Positions 23,795-32,269 of a stretch of 34,731 bases of DNA are shown piece after piece; the stretch's first letter is position 1, and every line of letters begins with the position of its first letter. The notes beneath the pieces were generated by a model. It had not been told where the DNA came from. It worked only from the letters and a program-made list of their open reading frames with translations, and searched no databases. The translations under genes were made by a program, and so were the position numbers. Source of the DNA: Nocardioides sp. Soil774 (GTDB taxonomy: Bacteria > Actinomycetota > Actinomycetes > Propionibacteriales > Nocardioidaceae); the NCBI RefSeq assembly GCF_001428125.1, contig NZ_LMSM01000007.1, positions 1 through 34,731 of the forward strand, written 5' to 3'.

Positions 23795-23800
23795 AGCCTA
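23795..23800 (-). promoter_or_regulatory. -10 element of the SRPBCC-ArsA operon (leaderless)
   Basis: TAGGCT on the minus strand is followed by six bases and the ATG at 23788. Confidence 0.5.
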
Positions 23801-23882
23801 GCCCAGCCCCGGCCGTACCCGGAGAACGTGACCGGAGATAGCCTGCGCTTCGCACACCACTGCCGATCCGGGAGGTTCCACC

Positions 23883-25679
23883 GTGCGTGAGTTCTCCACG
23901 CCGCTCTCCGTCGCCCTCCCTTCCACCGGGAACCTCACCGACGACGTCGTCACCAACGCCCTGGAGGCCGCCACCAAGGCGATGTTCAGCCGCGCCACCG
24001 ACGATGGGTGGGTCGACGTCACGGCGGAGCAGTTCCACCACGAGGTCAGCGCGGTCGCCAAGGGCCTCATCGCCGCGGGCGTCGAGGCGGGTGACCGCGT
24101 CGCGCTGCTGTCCAAGACGCGCTACGAGTGGACGCTCCTCGACTACGCGATCTGGTTCGCCGGCGCGGTCACGGTGCCGATCTATGAGACGTCGTCCGCC
24201 GAGCAGATCGGCTGGATCCTCGAGGACTCCGGCACCCGGGCCGTGGTGGCCGAGGGCCCCGACCACCTGGCGCGCGTGCGCGAGGTGCGGCAGTCGCGCG
24301 ACCTCGCCGAGCTGCAGCACGTGTGGTCGATCCAGGACAACGCCGTCGACGTGCTGAGCCGGCTGGGCTCCGACATCTCCGACGACGTGCTCGAGCAGCG
24401 ACGTACGGCCTCGGGCCCGGGTGACCTCGCCACCTTGATCTACACCAGCGGCACCACCGGTCGCCCCAAGGGCTGCATGCTCACCCACGGCAACTTCATG
24501 TTCGAGCTGGGCGTGGCGGTCGACGAGCTGCACGAGCTCTTCGACGCCGAGGACTCCTCGACGCTGCTGTTCCTGCCGCTCGCCCACGTCTTCGCGCGGA
24601 TCATCCAGGTCGGGGCGGTGAAGAGCCGCACCCGGCTCGGCCACAGCTCGGACATCAAGAACCTCGTCGCCGACCTGGGCGAGTTCCACCCGACGTTCAT
24701 CCTCGCGGTCCCCCGGGTCTTCGAGAAGGTCTTCAACAGCGCCTCACAGCGCGCCACCGCCGACGGACGCGGCAAGGTCTTCGACCGGGCGGCGGACGTC
24801 GCCATCGCGTGGTCGCGTGCGCTCGACGGACCGAAGGTGCCGCTGCGCCTGCGCGCCCAGCACGCGCTCTTCGACCGCTTGGTCTACGCCAAGCTCCGCC
24901 AGGCGCTGGGCGGCTGCTGCGCCCACGCCGTCTCCGGCGGCGCGCCGCTGGGCGACCGGCTGGGCCACTTCTACCGCGGCATCGGCCTGACGGTGCTCGA
25001 GGGTTACGGCCTCACCGAGACCACCGCCGCGCTGACCGTCAACCTGCCGGACGCGCAGAAGATCGGCACCGTCGGTCGGCCCCTGCCCGGCACCAGTGTG
25101 CGGGTCGGCGACGACGGCGAGCTGCTCTTCAAGGGCGGGCAGGTCTTCACGGGCTACTGGGGCAACGACACCGCCACGCACGAGGCCGTCGACCGCGACG
25201 GCTGGTTCCACACCGGCGACGTCGGCGAGGTCGACGACGAGGGCTTCGTGCGCATCACCGGGCGCAAGAAGGAGATCCTGGTGACGGCGGGAGGCAAGAA
25301 CGTCGCGCCCGCCGTGCTCGAGGACCGCCTGCGCGCCCACGCGCTGGTCGACCAGTGCCTGGTCGTCGGCGACGGGCAGCCCTTCATCGGCGCGCTGGTG
25401 ACGATCGACCGTGAGACCTTCCCCGGGTGGGCCGAGCAGCACGGCAAGTCCGGCGACGTACGCGCGCTGGTGGACGACCCCGACCTCGTCGCGGCCGTGC
25501 AGACGGCCGTCGACGACGCCAACAAGGCGGTGTCGAAGGCCGAGTCGATCCGGAAGTTCGCGATCCTGCCCGACGAGTGGACCGAGGAGGGCGGGCAGCT
25601 CACGCCCAGCCTGAAGCTCAAGCGCAACGTCGTGGTGCGCGACGCGCGGGCCGAGATCGAGGCCCTCTACAGCGTCTGA
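23883..25679 (+). CDS. Long-chain acyl-CoA synthetase (AMP-forming)
   Basis: Activates long-chain fatty acids to acyl-CoA through an acyl-AMP. It is 598 aa, standard for FadD15-type actinobacterial enzymes. The ATP-binding loop is LIYTSGTTGRPKG (185-197). Further on are LEGYGLTETTAALT (about 376-389), DGWFHTGDVGEVDDEGF and ITGRKKEILVTAGGKNVAP (linker and adenylation motifs), and the C-terminal catalytic Lys lies in LTPSLKLKRNV. It has no signal peptide. The GTG at 23883 follows GGGAGG at seven bases. A TAGCCT hexamer around 23840 may be its -10. A strong hairpin terminator follows, so it is monocistronic and isolated from the pilus genes. Confidence 0.95.
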   Translation: MREFSTPLSVALPSTGNLTDDVVTNALEAATKAMFSRATDDGWVDVTAEQFHHEVSAVAKGLIAAGVEAGDRVALLSKTRYEWTLLDYAIWFAGAVTVPIYETSSAEQIGWILEDSGTRAVVAEGPDHLARVREVRQSRDLAELQHVWSIQDNAVDVLSRLGSDISDDVLEQRRTASGPGDLATLIYTSGTTGRPKGCMLTHGNFMFELGVAVDELHELFDAEDSSTLLFLPLAHVFARIIQVGAVKSRTRLGHSSDIKNLVADLGEFHPTFILAVPRVFEKVFNSASQRATADGRGKVFDRAADVAIAWSRALDGPKVPLRLRAQHALFDRLVYAKLRQALGGCCAHAVSGGAPLGDRLGHFYRGIGLTVLEGYGLTETTAALTVNLPDAQKIGTVGRPLPGTSVRVGDDGELLFKGGQVFTGYWGNDTATHEAVDRDGWFHTGDVGEVDDEGFVRITGRKKEILVTAGGKNVAPAVLEDRLRAHALVDQCLVVGDGQPFIGALVTIDRETFPGWAEQHGKSGDVRALVDDPDLVAAVQTAVDDANKAVSKAESIRKFAILPDEWTEEGGQLTPSLKLKRNVVVRDARAEIEALYSV

Positions 25680-25689
25680 GCGGCCCCCT

Positions 25690-25715
25690 CCGGTCGGTCC
25701 GGGTCGACCGACCGG
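25690..25715 (+). terminator. Strong hairpin terminator after the acyl-CoA synthetase gene
   Basis: CCGGTCGGTC (25690-25699) pairs perfectly with GACCGACCGG (25706-25715) around a six-base loop, 11 bases beyond the stop. No T run follows. It separates the lipid gene from the pilus operon. Confidence 0.75.
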
Positions 25716-25749
25716 TGAGCGTGCGCCGCCGGGAGTGACCACGCCCGCG

Positions 25750-25790
25750 TAGTCACTTCGGGTGGTGTCCGGGCCACTTCCGGGTGGTTT
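25750..25790 (+). promoter_or_regulatory. Direct repeats and TAGTCAC motif upstream of cpaB
   Basis: TAGTCAC at 25750-25756 overlaps the first of two direct repeats, CACTTCGGGTGGTGT (25754-25768) and CACTTCCGGGTGGTTT (25775-25790). The repeats start 21 bases apart, two helical turns. This looks like a tandem site for a regulator. The end of TAGTCAC lies 69 bases before the proposed -10, nearly the same as at tadE. Confidence 0.5.
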
Positions 25791-25825
25791 GCACGGTTTA
25801 GCCCGCGGCTCCCCCCCGGCGGCCC

Positions 25826-25831
25826 TAGATT
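25826..25831 (+). promoter_or_regulatory. Proposed -10 element of the main tad operon
   Basis: TAGATT would start transcription near 25838 and leave a leader of about 100 bases before cpaB. No known riboswitch was recognised in that leader, and the -35 region is poor. Confidence 0.35.
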
Positions 25832-25941
25832 CGCTTCGCTGGGAGGGCATCGGGGCCGATTTCACGCAAGGCCCTGACACCCCCTGCGCGCCCGGGATCC
25901 TCGACAGTGTGGGTCCCACGACCCCCGCGAAGGACCGCACC

Positions 25942-26727
25942 ATGGGACGCCGTTCAGTTCTGCTCCTCGTCGCCGCACTCATCGCGCTCGCCGGCACGGC
26001 CATGATCGTGCTCTACGTCCAAGGCATCGATGCCCGAGCGACGAAGGACCAGGAGCTCGTCGAGGTTCTCGTGGCCACCGCGACGATCGAGACCGGCGAG
26101 ACCGTCGCCGACGCCCAGGAGGCCGGCAAGATCGAGAAGTCCGAGGTTCGCCGCGCCGACCTCGTCGACGGAAGCCTGTCCTCGACCTCGTCGATAGCCG
26201 ACCTCGTCGCGATCGGTACGGTCTATCCCGGCGAGCAGCTCATCGCCAAGAAGTTCGGCAGCCTGGGCGACACCCAGGGTCTGGTCATCCCGGACGGCAA
26301 GATGGCAGTGTCGGTCGAGCTCACCGACTTCGAGCGCGTCGCCGGATTCGTCAACCCCGGGAATGAGGTCGCCATCTTCGCAACGCCGCAGGACCTGGTC
26401 GCACTTCTCCCAGACGACAAGGAAAAGAAGCTCGGCGACTACACCCGCATCGTGCTGACGCGCGTCCCTGTTCTCGGCGTCGGCACCACGAGCGTCACGT
26501 CGAAGACCACCAAGACCGAAGACGGAGACCAGGTCGCCGAGGAGGTCGCCCGTACGATTCTCACCCTCGCCGTCACCCAGGACGAGGCCGAGAAGCTGAT
26601 CCAGGCCGACCGCAACTCCGATATCACCTTCGCGCTCCTCACCGACGAGTCGAAGGTGGCGGACAACCCCGGAGCCAGGCCCGGAGACCTCTTCCCGGAG
26701 CTCTTCGCTGGGAACCTGCGGCCGTGA
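25942..26727 (+). CDS. cpaB: CpaB/RcpC-like SAF-domain pilus assembly protein
   Basis: A 261-aa protein of the CpaB/RcpC family. One membrane helix, SVLLLVAALIALAGTAMIVL (5-24), is followed by an SAF domain (about 38-115) with VLVATATIETGETVADA and PGEQLIAKKF. The C-terminal half has the VSVELTDFERVAGFVNPGNEVAIF strand pair typical of the family. In other Tad systems this protein acts outside the inner membrane and may bind cell-wall glycan or modulate the pilus channel; in a Gram-positive it would be wall-facing. The ATG is preceded by AAGGA. It is the first gene of the main tad operon, and its stop overlaps the next GTG (GTGA). Confidence 0.88.
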   Translation: MGRRSVLLLVAALIALAGTAMIVLYVQGIDARATKDQELVEVLVATATIETGETVADAQEAGKIEKSEVRRADLVDGSLSSTSSIADLVAIGTVYPGEQLIAKKFGSLGDTQGLVIPDGKMAVSVELTDFERVAGFVNPGNEVAIFATPQDLVALLPDDKEKKLGDYTRIVLTRVPVLGVGTTSVTSKTTKTEDGDQVAEEVARTILTLAVTQDEAEKLIQADRNSDITFALLTDESKVADNPGARPGDLFPELFAGNLRP

Positions 26728-27986
26728 CTGCCATCCTCGAGCCGGACGCTGCCCAGCGAGGCGTCCTGCAAGCCATGCTCCACGGGTCGGTCGCGTTCGC
26801 CGACCCGGCCGGTCTCGACGAGCACATCCGATCCGCGGCCAACGAGTTCGCGGTCGTGATCGGCCCCTCGGTCGCCAGTGAGACTGCGGCCGAGCTCGCC
26901 CAGTGGGCCCGCGTCCACCGCCCGGACCTCGGCGTCATCCTGCTCCGCTACGACGTGGACAGCGCGGCTCTGTCCCTGGCGCTCCGCAGTGGCATGCGAG
27001 AGGTGGTGGCGGCGCGCGACCTGGCCGGCATCACCACCGCCGTCGCACGCGCACGGAGCGTGGCCAGCGCCATCGGGCAGACCCTGCTGGACGAAGTCCA
27101 GGCCGCGGCGCAGACCGCCCGCGCCGAGGTGGCAGCGGAGGTCGCACAGGCCGCTGCAGTCGCGCAGGCTGAAGCCGACGCGCCGCGCGGCAAGGTGATC
27201 ACGGTCTTCTCGACCAAGGGGGGGGTCGGCAAGAGCCTGGTCGCGACAAACCTCGGTGTCGCCCTGGCCAGAGGCGGACACTCGACGTGCCTGGTCGATC
27301 TCGACGTCAACAGCGGCGACGTCGCGATCATGCTCCAGCTCACCCCGCAGCGCACGATCAACGACCTCGTCGGCTTCAACGGCGTCATCGACGCAGAAGG
27401 CATCGCCAGCATCCTGACCCACCACTCGGACAACCTGATGGTTGTCGCGGCGCCAGTCCGGCTGGACTCTCCGGACCAGGCGTCCGTCGACGACATCGGG
27501 AAGCTCCTCGACGCGCTCCGAGCCATGGTGGACTTCGTGGTGGTCGACACCTCTGGCGTGTTCGACGACAACGCGCTGTGCGCCCTCGACCGCTCCGACC
27601 TGATCGTGCTGGTCGGCACGCTGGACATCCCGTCCCTCAAAGCGCTCAAGCTCGCCACCAGCACGCTGGACATGCTCAACTTCCCCAAGGCCACGTGGAA
27701 GTTCGTGCTCAACCGCGCCGACGGCAAGGTCGGCCTCACCGCCGACGAGTACGAGAAGACACTGGCCCTCAAGGCGGACTGCTCACTCGTGTCGAGTCGC
27801 GAGGTGCTGGCAGCCGTCAACCGTGGCGAGGCGCTGGTCAGCGCGTACCCCGGACATCCCAACAGCAAGGCCCTCGTCGCGTTCTCCAAGGACGTGATCG
27901 AAACCCTCGGCGCCTCCGCCGCGGGTGAGGGCGACCCGTCCAGCCGGAAGTCCAGTGGCTCCCGGCTCCGCCTGAGGAGGGGCTGA
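26724..27986 (+). CDS. cpaE: CpaE/TadZ-like pilus-localisation ATPase
   Basis: 420 aa. Residues 1-115 form a receiver-like domain that lacks the usual phosphoacceptor Asp (FAVVIGPSV stands there), as in TadZ/CpaE proteins. Residues 118-152 are an Ala/Glu-rich helical linker. A MinD/ParA-type ATPase follows, with deviant Walker A FSTKGGVGKS (162-171), VDLDVNSGDVAIMLQL (191-206) and VVVDTSGVFDDNAL. Such proteins place the pilus machine at a site in the cell. The C-terminus is basic and Ser-rich (SSRKSSGSRLRLRRG), perhaps for membrane or nucleic-acid contact. The GTG start overlaps the cpaB stop, and cpaF follows after one base. Confidence 0.92.
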   Translation: MTAILEPDAAQRGVLQAMLHGSVAFADPAGLDEHIRSAANEFAVVIGPSVASETAAELAQWARVHRPDLGVILLRYDVDSAALSLALRSGMREVVAARDLAGITTAVARARSVASAIGQTLLDEVQAAAQTARAEVAAEVAQAAAVAQAEADAPRGKVITVFSTKGGVGKSLVATNLGVALARGGHSTCLVDLDVNSGDVAIMLQLTPQRTINDLVGFNGVIDAEGIASILTHHSDNLMVVAAPVRLDSPDQASVDDIGKLLDALRAMVDFVVVDTSGVFDDNALCALDRSDLIVLVGTLDIPSLKALKLATSTLDMLNFPKATWKFVLNRADGKVGLTADEYEKTLALKADCSLVSSREVLAAVNRGEALVSAYPGHPNSKALVAFSKDVIETLGASAAGEGDPSSRKSSGSRLRLRRG

Positions 27987-27987
27987 C

Positions 27988-29436
27988 GTGAGCCTGACAG
28001 ACCGACTGGCCGCCGCGCGCGGACGCACCACCGAGACGCTGGACGCCCCGCCCGCCCCCGGGGGCGCCGGCCCCACCCCGGCGACGACCACCGTCCCGGT
28101 GACGGCGACGAGCACGTCCGGGGCGGACGCGCGCCGCAAGGCGGCGCCTGCCAAGGCTGACCCGTTCCAGGACCTCAAGCGGATCGTGCACCAGCGGCTC
28201 GTCGAGGCCCTGGGCCCCAAGCTCTACGACGCGCACATGACGCAGTCCGAGCTCGAGCAGCAGGTGCGCCTCGCGCTCCAGACGGCCATCGCCGACGCCG
28301 ACATCCCGATGTCGTCGGCCGACCGCACCCGGGTCTCGCAGGAGATCGCCGACGACATCCTCGGCTACGGACCGATCGAGCCCCTGCTGCGCGACTCCAC
28401 CCTCACCGAGGTCATGGTCAACTCGTTCCAGGACATCTACGTCGAGCGCAAGGGCAAGCTCGTGCGGGTCGACACCTCGTTCACCGACGAGGCCCACCTG
28501 CGTCGCACCATCGACAAGATCGTGAGCAAGATCGGGCGCCGCGTCGACGAGACGAGCCCCATGTGTGACGCACGTCTGCCCGATGGCAGCCGTGTCAACG
28601 CGATCATCCCGCCCCTGGCGCTCGACGGGTCCAAGCTGACGATCCGCAAGTTCTCCGAGGACCCCTACACGGTCGACGACCTGATCAACTTCGGGACGCT
28701 CACGCCCGCGTCGGCCGGCCTGCTCGAGGGCTGCGTGCGCGGGCGGCTCAACATCCTGGTCTCGGGCGGCACCGGCTCCGGCAAGACCACGACCCTCAAC
28801 GTGCTGTCGTCGTTCATCCCCGAGGACGAGCGGATCGTGACCATCGAGGACGCCGCCGAGCTGCGACTGGGCCAGGACCACGTCCTCCGGCTCGAGTCCC
28901 GCCCGGCCAACATCGAGGGCAAGGGAGCGGTCACCATCCGCGACCTGGTCAAGAACTCGCTGCGCATGCGGCCCGACCGCGTCGTCGTCGGCGAGATCCG
29001 TGATGCCGCCGCGCTCGACATGCTCCAGGCGATGAACACCGGCCACGACGGGTCGATCTCGACGCTGCACGCCAACACCCCGCGTGACGCCCTCGCCCGA
29101 CTCGAGACGATGGTGCTCATGGCCGGCATGGACCTCCCGGTCCGCGCCATCCGCGAGCAGGTCGCGAGCGCCGTCGACCTGATCATCCAGCAGACCCGTC
29201 TCAAGGACGGCACGCGCCGCATCACCGCGATCACCGAGATCGTCGGCATGGAGGGCGATATCATCACGACCCAGGACGTGTTCCTCTTCGACTACGGCGC
29301 TGGCGTCGACGAGAACGGCCGGTTCAAGGGTGGGCTGAAGTCCATGGGCCTGCGTCCCCGGTTCCTCGAGCGTCTGACCGACCACGGCGTCCACGTGGAC
29401 CCGGCGATCTTCGCCACGGGTGGAACCCTGCGATGA
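27988..29436 (+). CDS. cpaF: CpaF/TadA-type pilus assembly ATPase
   Basis: The hexameric motor of Flp pilus assembly, 482 aa. A disordered, Thr/Pro/Ala-rich N-terminus (about 12-58) precedes the N-terminal helical domain with ILGYGPIEPLLRD. The ATPase core has Walker A SGGTGSGKTTTL (259-270), the Asp box TIEDAAEL (285-292), Walker B RVVVGEIRD (331-339) with Glu336, and the His box GHDGSISTLHANTP (352-365). All catalytic elements are intact. The start is GTG at 27988, with GAGGAGG just upstream inside cpaE. Its stop overlaps the ATG of the vWA-TadB gene by four bases (ATGA), so motor and platform are coupled in translation. Confidence 0.95.
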   Translation: MSLTDRLAAARGRTTETLDAPPAPGGAGPTPATTTVPVTATSTSGADARRKAAPAKADPFQDLKRIVHQRLVEALGPKLYDAHMTQSELEQQVRLALQTAIADADIPMSSADRTRVSQEIADDILGYGPIEPLLRDSTLTEVMVNSFQDIYVERKGKLVRVDTSFTDEAHLRRTIDKIVSKIGRRVDETSPMCDARLPDGSRVNAIIPPLALDGSKLTIRKFSEDPYTVDDLINFGTLTPASAGLLEGCVRGRLNILVSGGTGSGKTTTLNVLSSFIPEDERIVTIEDAAELRLGQDHVLRLESRPANIEGKGAVTIRDLVKNSLRMRPDRVVVGEIRDAAALDMLQAMNTGHDGSISTLHANTPRDALARLETMVLMAGMDLPVRAIREQVASAVDLIIQQTRLKDGTRRITAITEIVGMEGDIITTQDVFLFDYGAGVDENGRFKGGLKSMGLRPRFLERLTDHGVHVDPAIFATGGTLR

Positions 29437-31328
29437 ACCGTCTCCGCCCCTCCCTGGCCGGTCGCGGGTCCGCGGCCCTCGTCGCGGGCGCGATCCTCGT
29501 GCTCAGCGCGGCCCTCCCGGCCCACGCCGAGGACGAGGTCAACATCGACCACGTCGAGTCCAAGGACGGCGACGTCTCGCTCGTGCTGGCCGTGGATGGG
29601 ATCCCCGGAGGTGCGGAGGTGGATCCTTTGACGGTACAGGTCGAGATCGAAGGCCGTGCGGTTGAGTCCTCCGCCAAGCTCATCTCCGCCGGCGACGTCG
29701 AACGCACCACGGTGCTGGTGCTGGACGCGAGCAACAGCATGCGGCAGGGCGACAAGTTCACTGCCGCAAGCACCGCCGTCGACACCTTCCTCGCGACTGC
29801 TCCCGAGGACGTCCGAATCGGCCTCGTCGCCTTCGCCGGCGACCTGGGCACCGTCGTCGAACCGACCACGGACCACGACGCCGTGCGCAGTGCGCTCGCC
29901 GACATCGAGCTGCGCAAGGGGACCGCGGTCTACGACGGAATCGCCAAGGGCCTCGACCTGGTCGGCACCGAAGGCTCCCGCTCTTTGTTGGTCCTGTCCG
30001 ACGGTGGCGACACGAGCAGCGCGACCACCCTCGACGTGGTGAGCAAGGACGCGTTGGACGAGGGCGTGGTCGTTGACGTCGTCTCTCTGGCCAACCCCAA
30101 GAACGCCGCCACCATGTCTGACCTCGCCGACGGCACGGGCGGGCAGGTGATCCCAGCCGAGCAGGGTGCGCTCTCCTCGGTCTTCTCGGCCCGGGCCGAC
30201 GCCCTGGCCAAACAGCTGCTCGTCAGCTTCCAGCGGCCGCAGGACGTCTCGGGGGAGGTCAACATCGGCGTGAGCGTCGACGCCTCCGGCACCACGTTCA
30301 CCGACTCGGCCTTCGTCTCGGTCGGCGCTACGGCTGCCGGGCCTGACCTGGTGTCGTCGGGCAAGTCGCTCGTCGGCACCCCCGGCATGCTCTTGGGCGC
30401 GCTGGCGCTGGGACTGGGTTTCGCCGGCATCCTCGCGGTCGTGCTGGCCGGCCCCAACAAGTCCTCCGCCGACCGGCGTCTCGACGCCTACTTCGGGGAC
30501 TCCACTGGCGGCAAGCGGAAGTCCGATGCCAGCGCCGATCTGAGGGGTTCCGCAGTCGCCCTCACCGACAAGGTGGTCTCCGCCGACCTCGAGACCCGCA
30601 TCTCCACGCGGCTCGCTGGTGCAGGGTCGGCGCTGACGGCCTCGGAATGGTTGCTCCTGCACGCCGGCCTCGCGGTCGGGTCGGCGCTCGCGTGCTTCGT
30701 CCTCGGTGGTCCCGGTCTGGCCTTCCTCGGTGGTCTGATGGGCGCGGTCGGTCCTTGGCTCTACCTCCGGGTCCGGCACTCGCGCCGGCTCAACAGGTTC
30801 AACGCCCAGCTGGCTGAGACCCTCGGTCTCATGGCGGGTGGCCTCCAGGCTGGACTCTCCCTCCCCCAAGCGGTTGACAGCGTCGTGCGCGAGGGCAACG
30901 AGCCCATGGCCGGCGAGCTCCGCCGTGCGCTGGTCGAGCAGCGTCTCGGCGTCGACATCACCGACGCGCTCGAGGGAGTCGGCCAGCGGATGGACAGCAA
31001 GGACTTCGACTGGATCGTCATGGCGATCCGTATTCAGCGGGAGGTCGGTGGGAACCTGGCCGAGATCCTGCACACCGTCGCCGACACGCTTCGCGAGCGG
31101 GACTACCTGCGCCGACAGGTCAAGGCGCTGAGCGCCGAAGGACGGCTGTCCGGCTACATCCTGACCGGCATGCCCCCGCTGATCGGGTTTTACATGACGT
31201 TCGCCAACCCCGACTACATCGCCCTTCTTTACACCACCGTGCCGGGGTTCGTGCTCCTCGGCCTGGCCACTGCGCTGCTGGCCATGGGCTCCTTCGCCAT
31301 GTCCAAGCTCTCCAAGGTTGAGGTCTGA
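29433..31328 (+). CDS. tadB: Secreted von Willebrand A domain fused to TadB platform protein
   Basis: At 631 aa this is about twice a normal TadB. Residues 1-32 are a Sec signal peptide ending ALPAHA. Residues 90-265 are a vWA domain with a complete metal site: DASNS (98-102), Thr164 in RKGTAVYDGI and Asp190 in LSDGGD. A beta-rich segment leads to a membrane helix (about 315-339). The rest is the TadB T2SSF-type core: paired helices at about 405-445, the cytoplasmic helical domain with LMAGGLQAGLSLPQAVDSVV (467-486) and REVGGNLAEILHTVADTLRERD (536-557), and two C-terminal helices. The vWA domain would therefore face outward while the platform contacts CpaF inside. Domain boundaries show no frameshift or junction scar. 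vWA is usually on TadG in proteobacteria. Confidence 0.92.
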   Translation: MNRLRPSLAGRGSAALVAGAILVLSAALPAHAEDEVNIDHVESKDGDVSLVLAVDGIPGGAEVDPLTVQVEIEGRAVESSAKLISAGDVERTTVLVLDASNSMRQGDKFTAASTAVDTFLATAPEDVRIGLVAFAGDLGTVVEPTTDHDAVRSALADIELRKGTAVYDGIAKGLDLVGTEGSRSLLVLSDGGDTSSATTLDVVSKDALDEGVVVDVVSLANPKNAATMSDLADGTGGQVIPAEQGALSSVFSARADALAKQLLVSFQRPQDVSGEVNIGVSVDASGTTFTDSAFVSVGATAAGPDLVSSGKSLVGTPGMLLGALALGLGFAGILAVVLAGPNKSSADRRLDAYFGDSTGGKRKSDASADLRGSAVALTDKVVSADLETRISTRLAGAGSALTASEWLLLHAGLAVGSALACFVLGGPGLAFLGGLMGAVGPWLYLRVRHSRRLNRFNAQLAETLGLMAGGLQAGLSLPQAVDSVVREGNEPMAGELRRALVEQRLGVDITDALEGVGQRMDSKDFDWIVMAIRIQREVGGNLAEILHTVADTLRERDYLRRQVKALSAEGRLSGYILTGMPPLIGFYMTFANPDYIALLYTTVPGFVLLGLATALLAMGSFAMSKLSKVEV

Positions 31329-31329
31329 C

Positions 31330-32262
31330 ATGTCCATGACTCTGTTGCTAGGCGCCACGCTGCTCTGCGGTGCGATGATCCTGGCCCTCTCAGTGATCGG
31401 CGTGATGACCACCGAGCGTCGCGGTGTGGCCCGGTCCGTGGCCGCCGTCCAGGCGCTCGACTCGGCTCCCAGCGTGCTGAAAGAGGAGATCGAGCGCCCC
31501 TTCGCCGAACGAGTCATCGCGCCGCTCGGCGAGCGTCTGGTCGGTCTGGGACGCAAGATGGTGCGGGCCGACACCGCCCGTAAGCTCCAGTATCGCCTCG
31601 ACATCGCCGGCAACCCTCCGGCGTGGGACGTGAACCGCATTCTGGGGCTGAAGGTACTCGGGATGGCCCTGGTCGGTGGCCTGTGCTTCCTCTACGGCCT
31701 CGCCAGCCCGTGGTCGGTCATGAAGGTCGTGGTCGCCACGGTGCTCTCGGGCGCTCTGGGCTACGTCCTGCCCAACATCTTGCTCTACAACGCAGGACAG
31801 AAGCGCTCGACGCTCATGCGCAACGCGCTTCCGGACGCGATGGACCTCCTCACCATTTCGGTGGAGGCTGGCCTCGGCTTCGACGCAGCAGTAAGTCGGG
31901 TGGCGAAGAACGGCACTGGCCCGCTGCAGCAGGAGTTCTCCCGCCTGCTGCAGGAGATGCAACTGGGGGTGGGCCGGGTCGACGCGATGCGAGCGATGGC
32001 GGACCGCACCTCGCTGCCGGACCTGAAGTCGTTCTGCAGCGCGATGATCCAAGCCGACAGCCTTGGCATCCCTGTCGCGCGGGTGCTGCGCATCCAGAGC
32101 CAGGAGATGCGGACCAAGCGCCGCCAACGCGCCGAGGAGAAGGCCCAGCAGGTCCCGGTGCGCATCATGATCCCGCTCGTGCTGTTCATCCTGCCCTGCT
32201 TGTTCATCGTCATTCTCGGCCCGGCCGGGATCCAGATGTCACAGACGTTCTCGAAAATGTGA
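31330..32262 (+). CDS. tadC: TadC pilus platform protein (T2SSF family)
   Basis: 310 aa. N-terminal helix LLLGATLLCGAMILALSVIG (5-24), two middle helices around 105-155, the T2SSF domain (about 165-285) with LPDAMDLLTISVEAGLGFDAAVSRVAKN and RTSLPDLKSFCSAMIQADSLG, and a final helix MIPLVLFILPCLFIVILGPA. It pairs with TadB to form the inner-membrane platform acted on by CpaF. The start is ATG at 31330, preceded by GAGG seven bases away and by the tadB stop two bases before. The kinase gene follows after seven bases, so it is in the same operon. Confidence 0.94.
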   Translation: MSMTLLLGATLLCGAMILALSVIGVMTTERRGVARSVAAVQALDSAPSVLKEEIERPFAERVIAPLGERLVGLGRKMVRADTARKLQYRLDIAGNPPAWDVNRILGLKVLGMALVGGLCFLYGLASPWSVMKVVVATVLSGALGYVLPNILLYNAGQKRSTLMRNALPDAMDLLTISVEAGLGFDAAVSRVAKNGTGPLQQEFSRLLQEMQLGVGRVDAMRAMADRTSLPDLKSFCSAMIQADSLGIPVARVLRIQSQEMRTKRRQRAEEKAQQVPVRIMIPLVLFILPCLFIVILGPAGIQMSQTFSKM

Positions 32263-32269
32263 CCGTGTC

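Noticed and set aside
25838..25941. Long cpaB leader considered for a cyclic di-GMP riboswitch
   Set aside because: I could not find the conserved core sequences or a matching stem arrangement. Only a short GTGGG/CCCAC palindrome with no usable loop is present.
27838..29394. A 518-codon minus-strand frame opposite cpaF
   Set aside because: It has the same antisense artefact composition, and cpaF carries all the ATPase motifs.
29292..31640. A 782-codon minus-strand frame opposite the vWA-TadB gene
   Set aside because: It is antisense to a gene with full domain support, and its composition (His, Arg, Gly, Glu) is typical of reversed high-GC coding DNA.
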